Source: Bubalus kerabau (Eukaryota; Chordata; Mammalia; Artiodactyla; Bovidae). Taken from it: 64,000 nucleotides of DNA. The stretch spans positions 50,762,801 through 50,826,800 of the forward strand of contig NC_073629.1 of assembly GCF_029407905.1 (NCBI RefSeq), written 5' to 3'. The notes below the pieces were generated by a model. That model searched no databases and was not told the DNA's origin. It was given only the letters and a program-made list of their open reading frames with translations. Of this stretch, positions 1-11,430 are shown piece by piece; the first letter of the stretch is position 1, and the number at the start of each line of letters is the position of its first letter. The position numbers and the translations under genes are program-made.

Positions 1-354
1 TTGGCAAAGTCCTTGAGGAAGGTAAACTCAGCAGTTGTTTTAGAGAAGGGGAAACTGAGGCTGAGAGCAGATGAATCCTGCATCTTCTTCTGGAGTCTGC
101 ACTGGACAGCTCATCCCCAGGACTGATGGTGGTGCCTTTGCTCAACTACAGAAGTTAAAGGTCAAGGTTAATATCAGCTAAACTGCCAGAAGTTTTTGGT
201 GGACTGTTATGAAGACACCTGGACTGTTCATATGCTCAGGATAATTATCGTGGAGGACAACTCCACAGGAACAAGGAAAGGAATTGTCCTGTGCCTCCAC
301 ATGTCCAGGGATGGTTTGACCCATTATATCTGCTAGTTGGACCTCCCCGGGTGT
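1..354 (+). other. BCAR3 intron, no feature recognised
   Basis: Non-coding sequence upstream of the first visible exon. No repeat family or exon was recognised. Short open frames here have no protein-like content. Confidence 0.5.
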
Positions 355-548
355 TTTAGCAGTCAAGAATCTGCCTGCAATGCAGAAGCCACAGGAGATG
401 TGGGTTCAATGGGAAAATCCCCTGGAGGAGGGCATGGCAACCCACTCCAGGATTCTTTCCTGGAGAATCCCATGGACAGCCTGGCAGGCTCCAGTCCATA
501 GGGTTGCAGTCGGACACAACTGAAGCGACTTAGCACACACACACACAC
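355..548 (+). mobile_element. Bov-tA/BOV-A2 type SINE, 5' truncated
   Basis: The sequence carries the family marks: AAGAATCTGCCTGCAATGCAG, GGCAACCCACTCCAG, a diverged CTGGAGAATCCCATGGACAG block and a GACACAACTGAAGCGACTTAG end, followed by a short (CA)n tail. The first part of the tRNA-Glu-like head is missing or badly worn. Confidence 0.85.
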
Positions 549-1320
549 CTGCTCATTGCGCTGTTAGTATCAACGTATCAGTGCTCTGTGAGTGTCAGCA
601 GCCCCGGTCTAGAGATGCCCTGACTCAGCCGTAGCATTTGGAGGTAATGTAATAACTATAAGTGGTTAACTAATACCTGATTCCAATAAGCTGTGCTCAC
701 ACACTGGAACTGAGATGGGGAGTGCTGACTGGGACAGACAAACCAGATTTTCTTTAAGGAAGACCTCTCGGGGGAGAAGTGGGTGTGTTTGAGACCTCAG
801 GTTTCACATAGCCGTACATGTTTCTAATAGTTTCCAGATGTACAGTGCGTTTACTGAGCCCAGGAGAGGCGTAATTACGGGTAATAGGAGCCAGCCCTGC
901 CGTTAAGCGAGAACATGAACGGCAGAGCCTGCAGCAGAGTGGCTCTTGGACGCAGCTCCACTTTTCCACTGCCGGGGATCAGCCTGCTCCGTGTGCACAC
1001 AGCCCTGCTGTTGGCGGCAAACCTAGCAGCAGGATCCAGCCATGTTAGACACAAGCTCGAAGAACCACACCGTTCTCTGGCCGGGCAGAAACACCAAATC
1101 TGCAGACCAATCTAGGTACTTTCCTGCCAGGTTTTACATTCCAGTATATGTATCAAAAGCCTCCAAATAGTGTATTAAGACTGTATTTTCAGATGCTGCT
1201 GTTCAAAAAGAAGTGCCACAAGTCAAGTGCATCCACAGTGTCCCAGTTTAGTGTATTTCTTTCCATGTTCGCAGCAAGCCACTTCCTGGTCCAGTTCATT
1301 TCAACCTGTGTTCTTGACAG
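549..1320 (+). other. BCAR3 intron, no feature recognised
   Basis: Moderately GC-rich intronic DNA ending in a pyrimidine-rich acceptor (TTCTTGACAG, 1311-1320). No known repeat was recognised. Confidence 0.5.
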
Positions 1321-1436
1321 GTTGCAAGGATACTTGAAGTCTCGGAAGAGATGAGGAAGAACATGGGCGTAAACTCAGGGCTGGAGCTCATCACCTTGCC
1401 TTATGGTCACCAACTGCGCCTGGACATCATTGAAAG
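1321..1436 (+). CDS. BCAR3: BCAR3 coding exon, start of the visible Cdc25-homology domain
   Basis: The exon lies between acceptor TTCTTGACAG and donor AAAG|GTGAGT. It reads in phase 0 as VARILEVSEEMRKNMG... and ends in LRLDIIE plus two bases (AG) of an Arg codon completed by the next exon. It covers roughly residues 563-601 of an 825-residue BCAR3, near the start of the Cdc25-like fold. The exact human sequence has Arg for one of these Lys residues as far as I recall, a normal ortholog difference. Exon identity is secure from the frame, the splice sites and the continuation into 5593. Confidence 0.95.
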
Positions 1437-2317
1437 GTGAGTAGTGCTGCTCTGTACTTATGGTCCTTTCAACTCCACAGGCTGTCAGAGCTACAGGTTT
1501 CAGAGCTGGGAGAGGCCAGGTACCCTCTGGCCCAGGGCCACCTCACTCGAGGAAGTGTGGCCCCTGAAGGCCTTTCCCAGAAGCCATGACCAGAAAATTC
1601 CTGGAGAAGCTCAGGTGGCAAAGAGGAAGTCAGGGAACAGATAGCACGTTTGCAACTCTGCTCCATGGGCAGATGGAGAAGCCGGCAGAGGCTCAGCCCT
1701 AGAGCACAGGTCACCCCCCCTGCTGGCCTGGGCTGGGAGCAGTGCTGCAGGCAGGTGGAGCGGGGGTGCCGTGCCACTTCCCTCCAGCCGGAGCTGCAGC
1801 CCCTCTGTCTGCTTTAGGAATTAAGTGGGGGTTTGTGGGGGAAGTTGGGAAGAACAGGGTCTGAACGGTGTTTTCTTCGAAGTGTGGACAAATGGGGGAT
1901 CAGAGGGCAAGAGATAAGGTGCTCAGGCCCCCGACCTCTGAAGCATCACTGCCCTCTTCTCATGGAAAGCCAGGGCCCTGGCTGGCCATTAAACCCCACT
2001 CACGTCAGATATTTAGAAATTAGAAAGGTAGAAGTAGCGAGGCACGTTTTTAAGAAGCACTAGACTAGAATCTCATATTACCATAGAAGTTGGCCTTTTT
2101 GATACACATGAAAAGATAGTTGTTTTGCGCAAGACTATTTTGTTATCTGAAGTTTTCTGTCTTTCCAACCAGCTTCCTGGTTGCCACAGCACTCGTGTGG
2201 TCTTTAGTGGGCAGCCAGGGCCCTGGCTTCTCCTGAGAAGAGGAGAGTGAGGCTTCAGAAGCCGGAGCCCTAGCACCATCGTCCCCTGCCCATGGTCTTC
2301 TGTGATGCTCTGGGTCA
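1437..2317 (+). other. BCAR3 intron, no feature recognised
   Basis: GC-moderate intronic DNA. Open frames here (for example a 102-codon frame on the - strand) have no recognisable protein and overlap no conserved motif. Confidence 0.5.
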
Positions 2318-2483
2318 CAGCGCTGTCCAGTACAACACGGATGGCAGAAATCTCCTGACGGCACCCACTAGCCACTGGTGACCACTGAGCACCTGAAATG
2401 TGGCAACTGAAGGATGAACTTTATTTTTACTCTTCAGCATTTTAAGTATAAATATAGCCACATGTGGTTTGTGGACAGTGCAG
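2318..2483. mobile_element. Short hAT (Charlie/MER-type) DNA transposon relic
   Basis: The stretch begins CAGCGCTGTCCA and ends TGGACAGTGCAG, a pair of near-perfect terminal inverted repeats of the kind seen on old non-autonomous hAT elements of mammals. The inner text (ACTAGCCACTGG, GCACCTGAAATGTGG, ATAGCCACATGTGG) fits the same group. It is too short for a transposase. The flanking 8-mers no longer match, consistent with great age. I did not assign an exact subfamily. Confidence 0.65.
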
Positions 2484-2985
2484 TCCTAGACTACCACTAG
2501 CCCCTAGAAAGTAAACACTATATTTCAAATGGCCTGGGAGAGTTGGTAACAGCTGCTTTCAAGGTTACCCGACTATGAAGCAAATAAAATGGCTCCAGTG
2601 CCTCTGTTGCTGTGGTTTCACAGCCACAGGTGCCTCCCGTAGGAAACACCCAGCGCTGAATGGAAGACTTCTGGGAGGCAGGAGGGCAGGACGCGGGCCT
2701 GCTGCTGTTGTTTAGGCATGCCTGTCAGCTTATTGTTCAGTGTCTTTGGGCAATGGTAGGTCTGACTTCTGAACTCCCCTACTTTCCCTGCTCACTCTTC
2801 TAGATGCCAGCCCTGCTCTCCAAGGCATCCTCTCCCTCCCCATGCCCCAGGGCCTGGCTTCTCATTTCCACTCACATGCCCTCCCTCCTGGTCTGGGCCC
2901 ATGGTCATTATTTCAGCAGAGACCAGCTGTGCTGCCATGCATCCCTGTTTCTCCTGTGATACTTTTCAGACTGAAAGCTCCCCAG
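2484..2985 (+). other. BCAR3 intron, no feature recognised
   Basis: Intronic DNA with no recognisable exon or repeat. Confidence 0.45.
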
Positions 2986-3279
2986 CTGCAGGCCTTGTTT
3001 ATTTATTTATGGCGGCACTGGGTCTTCGTTGCCGTGCGGGCTTTCTCTAGTTGTGGCGAGCAGAGGCTGTTCTTCATTGCAGTGTGCAGGCTTCTCAGTG
3101 CAGTGGCTTCTCTTGTTGCAGAGCACGGGCTCTAGAGCACAGGCTCAATAGCTGTGGCCCGTGGGCTTTGTAGCTCTGGAACGTGTGGGATCCTCCCAGA
3201 CCAGGGATCAAACTCATGTTCCCTGCATTGGCAGGTGGATTCTTTACCACTGAGCCACCAGGGAAGCCCTGCAGGCCTT
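2986..3279 (-). mobile_element. CHR-type (tRNA-Glu derived) cetartiodactyl SINE with target-site duplication
   Basis: The element body is 2997-3268 in reverse orientation. Its tRNA-like head is at the right end (reverse complement of GGGCTTCCCTGGTGGCTCAG), and the T-rich tail at the left is the A-tail. It is flanked by an exact 11-bp duplication, CTGCAGGCCTT, at 2986-2996 and 3269-3279. The intact duplication shows that this was a single retroposition event. Confidence 0.9.
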
Positions 3280-4149
3280 ATTTTATCAGTTTCATGAGCT
3301 GTGTTGGGCATGCTTTATGGGTGCCCAGGCTGAGGTCAGCAGGCTTGTGGCTTCTCTCTGGGCTATTTTCTGACTTCCACTCTTGTCTACATCCATTTCC
3401 TCTTCCTCCTGATTGCCGCCTGCCTGGGGTCTGGCTTCTTGCTTTGTTCCCCATCCAGAGCTGACCTGTAGGATCTACCTGCTAGGGCCTGGGGAGTGGT
3501 TCTCTCCATTACAATGTGTCTACTAAATTAAGGTTACAGCAGTCCTGCAGGATCAGGTGACAGCCTTGTGTTTGAGACTCTAATGTAAACCACCCTTCAT
3601 GTTAAACTTCAGTTCAGTCACCACCCATTCCAAGGCTAGTGGGTGGGATGTCCTTCTGAAATGTTTTGTGCCTCCTACCCACCTCAGGAGCTTCTGCTAC
3701 ACAATTGCCTTGCTGAGCTGTTTTTCCCAAGGCGGTGTGTGCAGGAGGTTTGAGGCAAATGTTGTTCGAATGAATGGATATAATTACCCAATTAACTGTT
3801 GATATAAAGCCAGTTCTTAAAATAGAGAACCTGTCTTTTATTAAGGGCCTTAAAACATAGGAAAAAACATTGACTAAAGAATCAATTGAAGGCAACATAG
3901 GAAGTTAGTTTACTATTAAACAGCTAAAATGTTCATCTCAACCTTAACACTTTGCAAATGGGTAACAAAACTCTTCAGTAAGCTTAACATAATAAAAATA
4001 TACTTTAAGTCTATTTTAAAGATCCATTGATTAAGAAAGACAGGAAATTAGCAAAAGAAGATAAAGGGAAGAGATATAGGCAAAAGGGACCAACACACAG
4101 AGGGAGAAATGCACACACAGGTACCGGTGTAGTAACAACTGCTATTTTA
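3280..4149 (+). other. BCAR3 intron, no feature recognised
   Basis: Intronic DNA turning AT-rich after about 3780. No exon or clear repeat was recognised. Confidence 0.45.
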
Positions 4150-4290
4150 GGTACTGCTGAGCCAGGCACTTTAATTATCTTTACGCACACACACAGTCTT
4201 TCTCACAACAGCCCTTGTTCCCATTTTAGACATGAGGAACTAGGGGAGTGGAGCAGTCAGGTAACAGCCTAAGGTCACACTTTGAGCAAC
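4150..4290 (-). repeat. MIR SINE fragment
   Basis: The text follows the reverse MIR core in order: a stretch like 'low-count base pairs in cattle TTTTAGACATGAGGAACT', then GGTAACAGCCTAAGGTCACAC. This is the usual reverse-strand MIR order (ATGAGGAAACTGAG then AAGGTCACAC). Strongly diverged. Confidence 0.6.
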
Positions 4291-4582
4291 CACCTTGCAC
4301 ACCCACATGTGCAAATGCTCAGAGACAGCAGAGCCTGTTACTGATTTAAAAATCATTGGAGAAACTGGTAGTGCTAGCCACTAGATGAATCACTCCTCTC
4401 TTTGCTCTAGAAGAGTGAGGAGGAGGCCAGCACAGGAAGCGTGGAATATCATCCTTAGCTGTGAACTTCTAGGACAAGGTGGCCCCAGAGTTTCAGAGGC
4501 AAGTCATATCGAAGCGACCATAGCTGTGAATTAGTGCTTCACCTTCAGCACTCGTACCAGTGCCTGGAGAGAAATTTACCCA

Positions 4583-4795
4583 AGGCCACTCTGGTGGCTC
4601 AGCTGGTAAAGAATCCACCTGCAATGCAGAAGACCTGGGTTTGATCCCTGGGTTGGGAAGATCCCCTGGAGAAGAGAACAGCTACCCACTCGAGTATTCT
4701 GGCCTGGAGAATTCCATGGACTGTATAGTCCATAGGCTCGCAAAGAGTCAGACACGACTAAGCAACTTTCACTTTCACTCTGGCCCAAGGTAGGG
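4583..4795 (+). mobile_element. Bov-tA SINE, nearly full length
   Basis: The sequence runs through the whole family in order: GGTGGCTCAGCTGGTAAAG, CCTGCAATGCAGAAGACC, TTTGATCCCTGGGTTGGGAAG (B-box of the tRNA-Glu head), then TGGCCTGGAGAATTCCATGG, GTCAGACACGACTAAG and TTTCACTTTCAC. A 7-bp CCCAAGG on each side is a possible target-site duplication. Confidence 0.92.
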
Positions 4796-5592
4796 AATGC
4801 GCATTCCTGGGCCACAGAGGGAGGGAGAGACAGGTTTACAGACTGCTGCCACCAGGAAGGAGACCTCTCTGTGACCCCATTCATATCCATCCCATTGTCT
4901 GTACAGAAAAGACCACTCTGCTTCCTGTTCTGGGTCTGCGCAGTTGACCCGTGGCATTCAGGATGAGAAAAGGGAGGATTGTTGGTAGATACAAGATTTC
5001 TTTCTATGAGGGTCTGACCTTACAGAGAAATCCTGCCAGCTCACTATTGAGTCTTTGTCCACACTCCCACTCACTTTCTGGCCCCTTGACCCAAGCCACT
5101 TTATTCTTAGCTCATCCCTTGTTCTCACATCCATGTTGTCTTCCTGGATCAAGCATATTATCTCATCTTTCTGTCCCTTCCATTCCCCAGTCCAGGGGAC
5201 TTAGGGGCTTTCCAAAGGATTCCTCAGTGTGTTGGGGACCTGGCATCTCTGTGGACCTGTCATGGTGAGAGGGACAAGGAGCCATGTGCACTTCTGAGCA
5301 GCTTCAGCACAGGAAGGCCCCTTCATGCCCCTTGCTCCAGGGCTGAACATGCCATGTCCTGGGGTATCTGTCCTTTTTGATTCCCCACAGGACGCCCACT
5401 GAGGCCCTTCTGCAGTCACTCTGATGGGGGTGGTCTGTCTTTGCAATCAGCAACCAAACTGTGTGAGCTGCCAGTGTGTCTCAGGAAGACAGCGGCAAAT
5501 GGTGCAAAGCCAGTCCTTTCCTTGGCCAGTTTGGTTTCATTTCCTCCTGGTCCTATTAGCCCTGGCCTGATCGCTCATCTCCTTCCTTTCAG
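4796..5592 (+). other. BCAR3 intron before the second visible exon
   Basis: No repeat was recognised. The stretch closes with a strong pyrimidine tract and acceptor (CTCCTTCCTTTCAG, ending at 5592). Confidence 0.5.
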
Positions 5593-5764
5593 ACACAACA
5601 CGATGGCCATCGGCATCGCAGTGGACATTCTGGGCTGCACGGGCAGTCTGGAGGACAGAGCAGCCACCCTCAATAAGATCATCCAGGTGGCAGTGGAGCT
5701 GAAAGACTCCATGGGGGACCTCTATTCTTTCTCAGCCATCATGAAGGCCTTGGAAATGCCACAG
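5593..5764 (+). CDS. BCAR3: BCAR3 coding exon, Cdc25-homology domain
   Basis: The acceptor is CCTTCCTTTCAG and the donor is CACAG|GTAAAT. The first base completes an Arg codon (AG|A), and the exon then reads HNTMAIGIAVDILGCTG... and ends ...IMKALEMPQ in phase 0. It covers about residues 602-658 of BCAR3. Helices of the Cdc25-like fold are expected here. An open frame extends upstream of the acceptor into the intron, but that part (5441-5592) is intron and not protein-like. Confidence 0.96.
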
Positions 5765-7430
5765 GTAAATTTCAACTTGCTTTGTGCAGCCCTGTGGGCC
5801 TGTGTGTACTTAATGCTCTGCAAAATGGTCTTTAAGTCCATGCCCGGCAAACCACAGGTGACTTTGGTCAATGCAAAAGGTAAATCGTGTCTTAGTGAAA
5901 GCTGCTTTGATTAGGGGGCAAACAAGAGCAGCGTTGCACGTTTCTGGCTCTGTTTTTAAAGACAGCAGATAATCGCTGACTGCCTACACTTTCTCTGTGA
6001 TGTACAATAAGAGTCATCCTCAAGAACAACAGATGTTCCTGAAGAACCGGTTAGGATGATTAAGTCTGGCTCAAGTGTGTTGTGTAAGAAAGACTGCTTC
6101 CATCTGGGTCACTGGGCAGGCGGGCTGTTTGGGGTTATGACTGGGAAACAAAGACATTTGGGGAGCTGATCTCTGAGGATCCCTAGAGTGGTTTATCTCA
6201 AAGTATGTTCCTCAGGTCACCTAAAACAGACTCTCCTGTTAAAAGACTCAGCTTCCTGACTCATTTGCCATACAACCCCCTAAAGCAGAGTTTCTGAAAT
6301 CAGGCACTTTGAATTTATCTGCTTTGACAGTCTGTTTTTAGAATGAGGTTTGAAACTGAAAATTTGTTTTTGAAGCCAAGTGGACCTCATAGAGGTAGAT
6401 GCTCAGTGACTTTGAGTATGAGATCACAGTCCCACAAACCCAGTCTGCAACCAGTAATACCAAAGCCACCACTCATTTAGCTTGGCTATTTTGCAACCAG
6501 CCACAGATTCTCTGAAATCCTGCATGTTAAGAACATAATTTCCTTATATGAAACCAAGGTCACCTTTCAAACAAGAAGCTGAAATGCTTCATGCTTTCAC
6601 CAGGAAATTTTGAGAAGGGTCAATTCCAATTATAATATTCTAAGAACTTTCAAATTTCTTTAGATGCATTGAAATTATTTGGGTCAATATTTGAAATAAG
6701 CAAGTTCAGCTGTATTTTCATGATATACTGACTTCTACTATACTAACAGGAGTTATCATTTTTCATTTGGGTGTTTCTAATTTACATTATGTTTATTTCC
6801 TCTTATCCAAAACTGCCTATAATTCTGAGGACTAATAGGTTAGCTATTCGTATAGCTTCCCAGCCCAGAGCTTCCTCTGAGAGTAGTGAAGGGGAATTTG
6901 TGACATTAACATGGTTGCTTTCCATGACATCAAACTCAGCAATTAGGGACTTATCCCAAAGCACATAAACATGCCTTTATAGGTGGTCCCCCCATCCCAC
7001 GGCAGCATCATACTCTTCCTATCTGCAACACTTCAGCAATGAGGGCGCAGAGTCCTCCAGAGTACTCAGGGCTCTGTTTGGGGTGGGGAGTGGCAGACCC
7101 AGGAAAAACCAGAGACGAGAGTCATGTCATTTCTGTGTATCATCTAAACCTGACCCCGGACTACAGCCATTTGTGCTGCCTTCTGTTCTCAGTTTCTGGT
7201 ATCAAGAGAGCGCATCCAGGAGATGGGCCGAGACAAGGGCTCCTTTCAGAAAGGTGGATGCTTCAGGGCAGGGAAGAAGAAGGGGGCATGAGAAGAAATG
7301 GTGGCATCATGGGTGGCCAGAGGAAGATAAGCCACATCCTCCCCTTCCCAGCAGACCTGCTGGTGGTGATCCTTTCTCACCCTCCTCTTGGAATACACAG
7401 GGAGTTCTTAGAGGCCAAGGAAATGAATCT
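5765..7430 (+). other. BCAR3 intron, no feature recognised
   Basis: About 1.7 kb of intron. The overlapping open frames at 7039-7458 show no domain or exon-like splice frame. Confidence 0.5.
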
Positions 7431-7434
7431 CTGC

Positions 7435-7560
7435 CATTTAGCTGTGAAACTTGACTAAGTTCCCTAATCTCTTGTCTTCTGATCTGTAAAATGAAGTCAA
7501 AATACTGCCTCATAAAGCACTGTGAGGATTAAATGAAATTCCTCAAATACCTGACAGAAT
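7435..7560 (+). repeat. MIR SINE fragment
   Basis: The order matches the MIR core: GTTCCCTAATCTCTTGTC, ATCTGTAAAATGAAG, then ACTGTGAGGATTAAATGA. These correspond to MIR text 'ctcatctgtaaaatg' and 'gtgaggattaaatga'. Confidence 0.7.
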
Positions 7561-7764
7561 TGGCCCTCATTCCCTAAATATTAGTTCCCTTTTCCCCCTT
7601 CCTTGTTTCATGTAGAAGACATCAGACACAGGCTTGCTGGTTTTAGGGTGTGAATGGGGGACTATTAGGATAGTCAGAGTCAGTGGCATATGTTGGTCTG
7701 GACTAAACGATTCCAAAGAAATGAGCAGTGGCATCACATGGCCTAGGCAATTTTCCATATGTCT

Positions 7765-8150
7765 CAGACTTTACTACTTAAAAGTAACATTAACATGCTT
7801 AAAATCACAATTCTACATCCTTACATCAGTATAAACTCTGGAGGACAGTTGGCAATGCCTATCAAGATTTTATTTCTTGACCCAGTAGTTCTACTTCTGG
7901 AAATTTATCCTCCAGATATTCTCTTGTGCACATCTGCAAAATCTTTGAGATAATTCTATAACAGAAAAATATGTTTAAAGCTCTTACGTATAGGAAATGA
8001 GCTAAACTATGGTTTATGCATAAATGGACCACTTGAGGCTTAATAAAACAAGACTGTTGTATGCTGTTCTGTATGTACTTATGTAAAATAACTTCCAAAC
8101 AAGGAACACGAAAATATGTGTATAGTATGATATGCATTTATTTTAAAAAG
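7765..8150 (+). mobile_element. Old L1 3' end fragment
   Basis: The text resembles old mammalian L1 3' ends (GACCCAGTAGTTCTACTTCTGG, GGAAATTTATCCTCCAGATA, TGCACATCTGCAAAAT). It is heavily mutated and has no open frame of interest. Confidence 0.6.
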
Positions 8151-8340
8151 TGTGTGTGTCTCTAATGGGTCATGAGAGCAACATGGAGCAGGGAGTGGGT
8201 AGGGATTAGCTTTTCTCTATACTCTTTCAACTGCTTTGAGTTTTTATCATGTCCATCTATCATCCATTTCAAAACTTAAGCACCAAGGTAATTTTTAAAA
8301 GAGCCTTTTTCCAAAGCTATAACACTTTTCTTTCTTCCAG

Positions 8341-8452
8341 ATCACACGGTTAGAAAAAACGTGGACTGCCCTGCGGCACCAGTACACACAAACCGCCATC
8401 CTCTATGAGAAACAGCTGAAGCCTTTCAGCAAAGTCCTGCATGAAGGCAGAG
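8341..8452 (+). CDS. BCAR3: BCAR3 coding exon, Cdc25-homology domain
   Basis: The acceptor is TTTCTTCCAG (ending at 8340) and the donor is GCAGAG|GTGAGC. The exon begins in phase 0 with ITRLEKTWTALRHQYTQTA and ends SKVLHEGR plus one base (G) of a Glu codon. It covers about residues 659-696 of BCAR3. In the Cdc25-like fold of NSP proteins this is a helical region. Frame and splice sites agree with both neighbouring exons. Confidence 0.96.
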
Positions 8453-8684
8453 GTGAGCACTGGGTCAGGGCAGGCGGCCTGGGGGCTGCTTGGCAGTGTC
8501 ATTATCTGTTCTGGTTTGAGCAAAGCTTTTAGCAGGGCGTGTTATAAAGGCTCCAGGTTATCTGCAGGATTGTCAATGAGTCAGTCAGGATTGTCAATCA
8601 AGCCTGTATCAGATGACAGAGTTGCTTGTAGGTATTCAGTTGCTAAAACAAGACATAGGGTACCAGTCACCTCATTTTGAGCTT

Positions 8685-9205
8685 AACTTTGTAAACAGAG
8701 GTACAATTTACACATTAGCTTCAGGTGTACAACATAATGGTTCAATATTTGATTGTTGCAAAATGATCACAGTAAGACCAGTTAATATCTATCACCATAC
8801 ATAGGTGCAAAAATTTTTTGTTCTTCTGATAAGAACCTTCAAGATGCACTTTGCTAGCTACTTTCAAATATGCCGTGCAGTATTCACTATAGTCACCACG
8901 CCGTATAGCCTACCTCCAGGGGTTACTTTATAACTGGAAATCTGTACCTTCTGAGCCCTTCAACCATTTCACTTCTCCCCTTGTCTCAGGCAACCGCCAA
9001 TTTGTCCTCTGTATCCATGAGCTCAAGGGGTGTTTCTGTTTTTCTTAGACCCTACATGTAAGTGAGTTCACATGCTATTTATCTTTTTCTGTCTGACATA
9101 TTTCACTTAGCATAATACCCTCAAGTTTGTGTTGTCACAAATGGCAGGATTTCTTTTTAATGGCTGAATAATATTCCATTGTGTGTATACACACATATGC
9201 ATCTT
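8685..9205 (-). mobile_element. Old L1 3' UTR fragment
   Basis: Reverse-strand L1 3' end: marks such as TTCAGGTGTACAACATAATG, ATGTAAGTGAGTTCACATGC and TAATATTCCATTGTGTGTAT occur in the order expected for an antisense L1 tail. It ends abruptly at about 9205, where a second L1 tail begins. Confidence 0.75.
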
Positions 9206-10615
9206 TTAAGTTATAGTTGATTTATGATGTGTAAATCTAGTGTACAGCAAAATAATTCGGTTATATATTTAATATTTTTCATCACATATTATTGCAAGAT
9301 ATTGATTATAGTTCCCTATGCTATACAAAAGGACCTTGTTGTGTAAATAAGTTCATTTGTATCATTTTTTAGATTCCACACATAAGTGATATCATGAGAT
9401 ATCTACCTGTCTGACTCACTTCACTCAGCATGATAATTAATCTCTAGGTCCATCCATGTGTTGCTGGAAATGGCACTGTCATTTTTTCTGGCTGAGTTGT
9501 ATTCCATTGTGTACATATATATACCACATCTTTCTTTATCCACTCATCTGTTGAGTGACATTTAGGTTGCTTCCATATCTTGGCTATTGTAAATAGTGCT
9601 GCTATGAACACTGAGGTACAGGCATCTTTTCAAATTAAGGGTTTTCTCCAGATACATGCCCATGAGTGGGATTGTTGGATCATATAGCAACTCTGTTTTC
9701 AGTTTTTTAAGAATCTCCATGCTGTTCTCCATAGTAGCTGCACTAATTTACATTCTCTCCAACAGTATAGGAGGGTTCCCTTTTCTCAACACTGTCTCCA
9801 GCATTTATTATTTGTGACTTTTTGATGGCCATTCTGACCACTGTGAAGTGATACCTCATTGTAGTTTTGATTTGCATTTCTCTGATAATTAGCAGTGTTG
9901 AGCATCTGTTGTCTATTGAGCATCATGTATCTGTTCGCCATCTGCCTATTTTTTCAGGGGGCTATTTGTTTTTTGCTAGCTGTATGAACTGTTTGTATAT
10001 TTTCAAAATTAAGCCCTTGTTGGTCACATTGTTTGCAAATATTTTCTCCCATCTGTTGGCTGTCGTTTCATTTTGTTTATGGTTTCCTTTGCAAAAACAT
10101 GTTTAATGAGATCCCCTTTATTTTTACTACCTTGGGAGACTGATTTAAGGTAACATTGCTATGATTTATGCCAGAGAATGTTTTGCCTATATTCTTGTGT
10201 CAGAGCTTTATGGGATTGTGTCTTACATGAGTTTATTTTTGTGTATGGTGTGAACAGAAGTGGTGAATTGGCATCCTTTTATTCCGGTTCTCAGATGGAA
10301 AGTTTTTAGCTTTATGGGCTTGTTATATGTGGCCTCATTATGTTGTTGTACATTCCCTCTATATCCACTTTGTTGGGAGTTTTTTTTTTTTTTAACCATA
10401 AATGGATGTCAGATCTTGTCAAATGATTTTTCTGCATCTATTAAGATCAAATTATTTTTCTTTCATCTTATTAACACAGTATGTCATATTGATTTGTGAA
10501 TATTGAGCCATCCTTGTTTCCCTGGAATAAATCCCACTTAATCAATCCATATGATCCTTTTAATGTATTGTTGAATTCAATTTGCAAATACTGGCCTATA
10601 ATTTTCTTTTCTTGT
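9206..10615 (-). mobile_element. L1 3' portion (end of ORF2 plus 3' UTR), inserted in or next to an older L1
   Basis: A second antisense L1 starts about 9206 with its own 3' tail (TTATAGTTGATTTATGATG, GATTCCACACATAAGTGATA). It continues through TTGTATTCCATTGTGTACAT, GGATCATATAGCAACTCTG and TTTGATTTGCATTTCTCTG into ORF2 text (CCCTGGAATAAATCCCACTT). Two L1 3' ends in a row mean at least two events. ORF2 is broken many times. Confidence 0.75.
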
Positions 10616-10639
10616 GGCATTATAAAGATTACAGTCCTA

Positions 10640-11370
10640 TAGGATCCATGGGCATAAGCCCCTTTGGCCCTCAGAGCTAGGCAATGTGTAGTGTTCTAGA
10701 GGTAGCTGGACAAAGGTATAAGCTCTTTTCTAGGATATATCAGTGAGCTGGAGCAAGGCAGAGACAGCACACAAAGACTGCATCATCTATCAGCTTCCAT
10801 TTGCTGAGGGCCTCCTAAGCCCTAGCTGTATGCTAAAGCAGAAGCCTGTCTTTCAGGCTAAAACTTTAATATTGGCAAATGAGCCAATTTGCATAATATC
10901 TAGGCACCTCTCAATTGGCTGCCTCTGTACCGAGCCCTGGATCAGGTGAGTTCAAGCTTGTAAGCCCTTTAAGACCTGTTTCTCAGACAATTATAGCCTT
11001 GGGGTCTTACAGACAGGTACAGTGTTGAGTTTCAAAGTTAGATGTTTTGGGGGTTTGTATCTCAGGTGCTGGTCTTAAAAGTTGCAGTGCTACACGTGGT
11101 GTTCAAGCCCTTTGCTCCTCAGGTTGAAGCTCCAGGTTTTGAGTTCCCTCCTGATTGTGGGTCACTGCCCCAGGAGAGGGTTTATAGTGTGATAGTCTCC
11201 CAGCCCCTCTTACCTACTTTGATGTGGGTCTTCTCTTATTTGCACAATGCAGTCTTTAGGATTTTTCCCAGAGGAAGCTGTTCCATACTTAGCCATAGAT
11301 TCACTGTGTCCACAGAAGGCGGTAAGCCCAGGACTCTCCTACATTGCCATCTTCAACTGGAACTCGCTGC
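10640..11370 (-). mobile_element. L1 5' UTR-like segment
   Basis: Read on the - strand from 11370, the stretch opens with AGTTGAAGATGGCAATGTAGG and CTGGGCTTACCGCC. This resembles the 'caagatggcggagtagga' opening of mammalian L1 5' UTRs. It continues with 5'-UTR-like text (CTCAAAACCTGGAGCTTCAA). It joins ORF2 sequence at about 10615-10640 with ORF1 and most of ORF2 missing. The exact L1 family was not assigned. Confidence 0.5.
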
Positions 11371-11430
11371 ATTTAACTTGGGGAAAAAAAACATGATATG
11401 GAGAACTTTACCCCTGCCCCTGTTTTTCAG

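Noticed and set aside
4560..4890. Open frames of 77-105 codons inside SINEs
   Set aside because: The same peptides (such as SGGSAGKESTCNAEDLGLIP or its complement) recur in every Bov-tA/BOV-A2 copy. They are repeat translations, not genes.
5441..5914. 157-codon open frame on the + strand as a stand-alone gene
   Set aside because: Only 5593-5764 is exon, with a proper acceptor and donor. The flanking codons are intron read in the same frame by chance.
7039..7458. Overlapping 139- and 123-codon frames as a BCAR3 extra exon
   Set aside because: No matching splice borders in phase with the neighbouring exons, no similarity to BCAR3, and the end overlaps a MIR.
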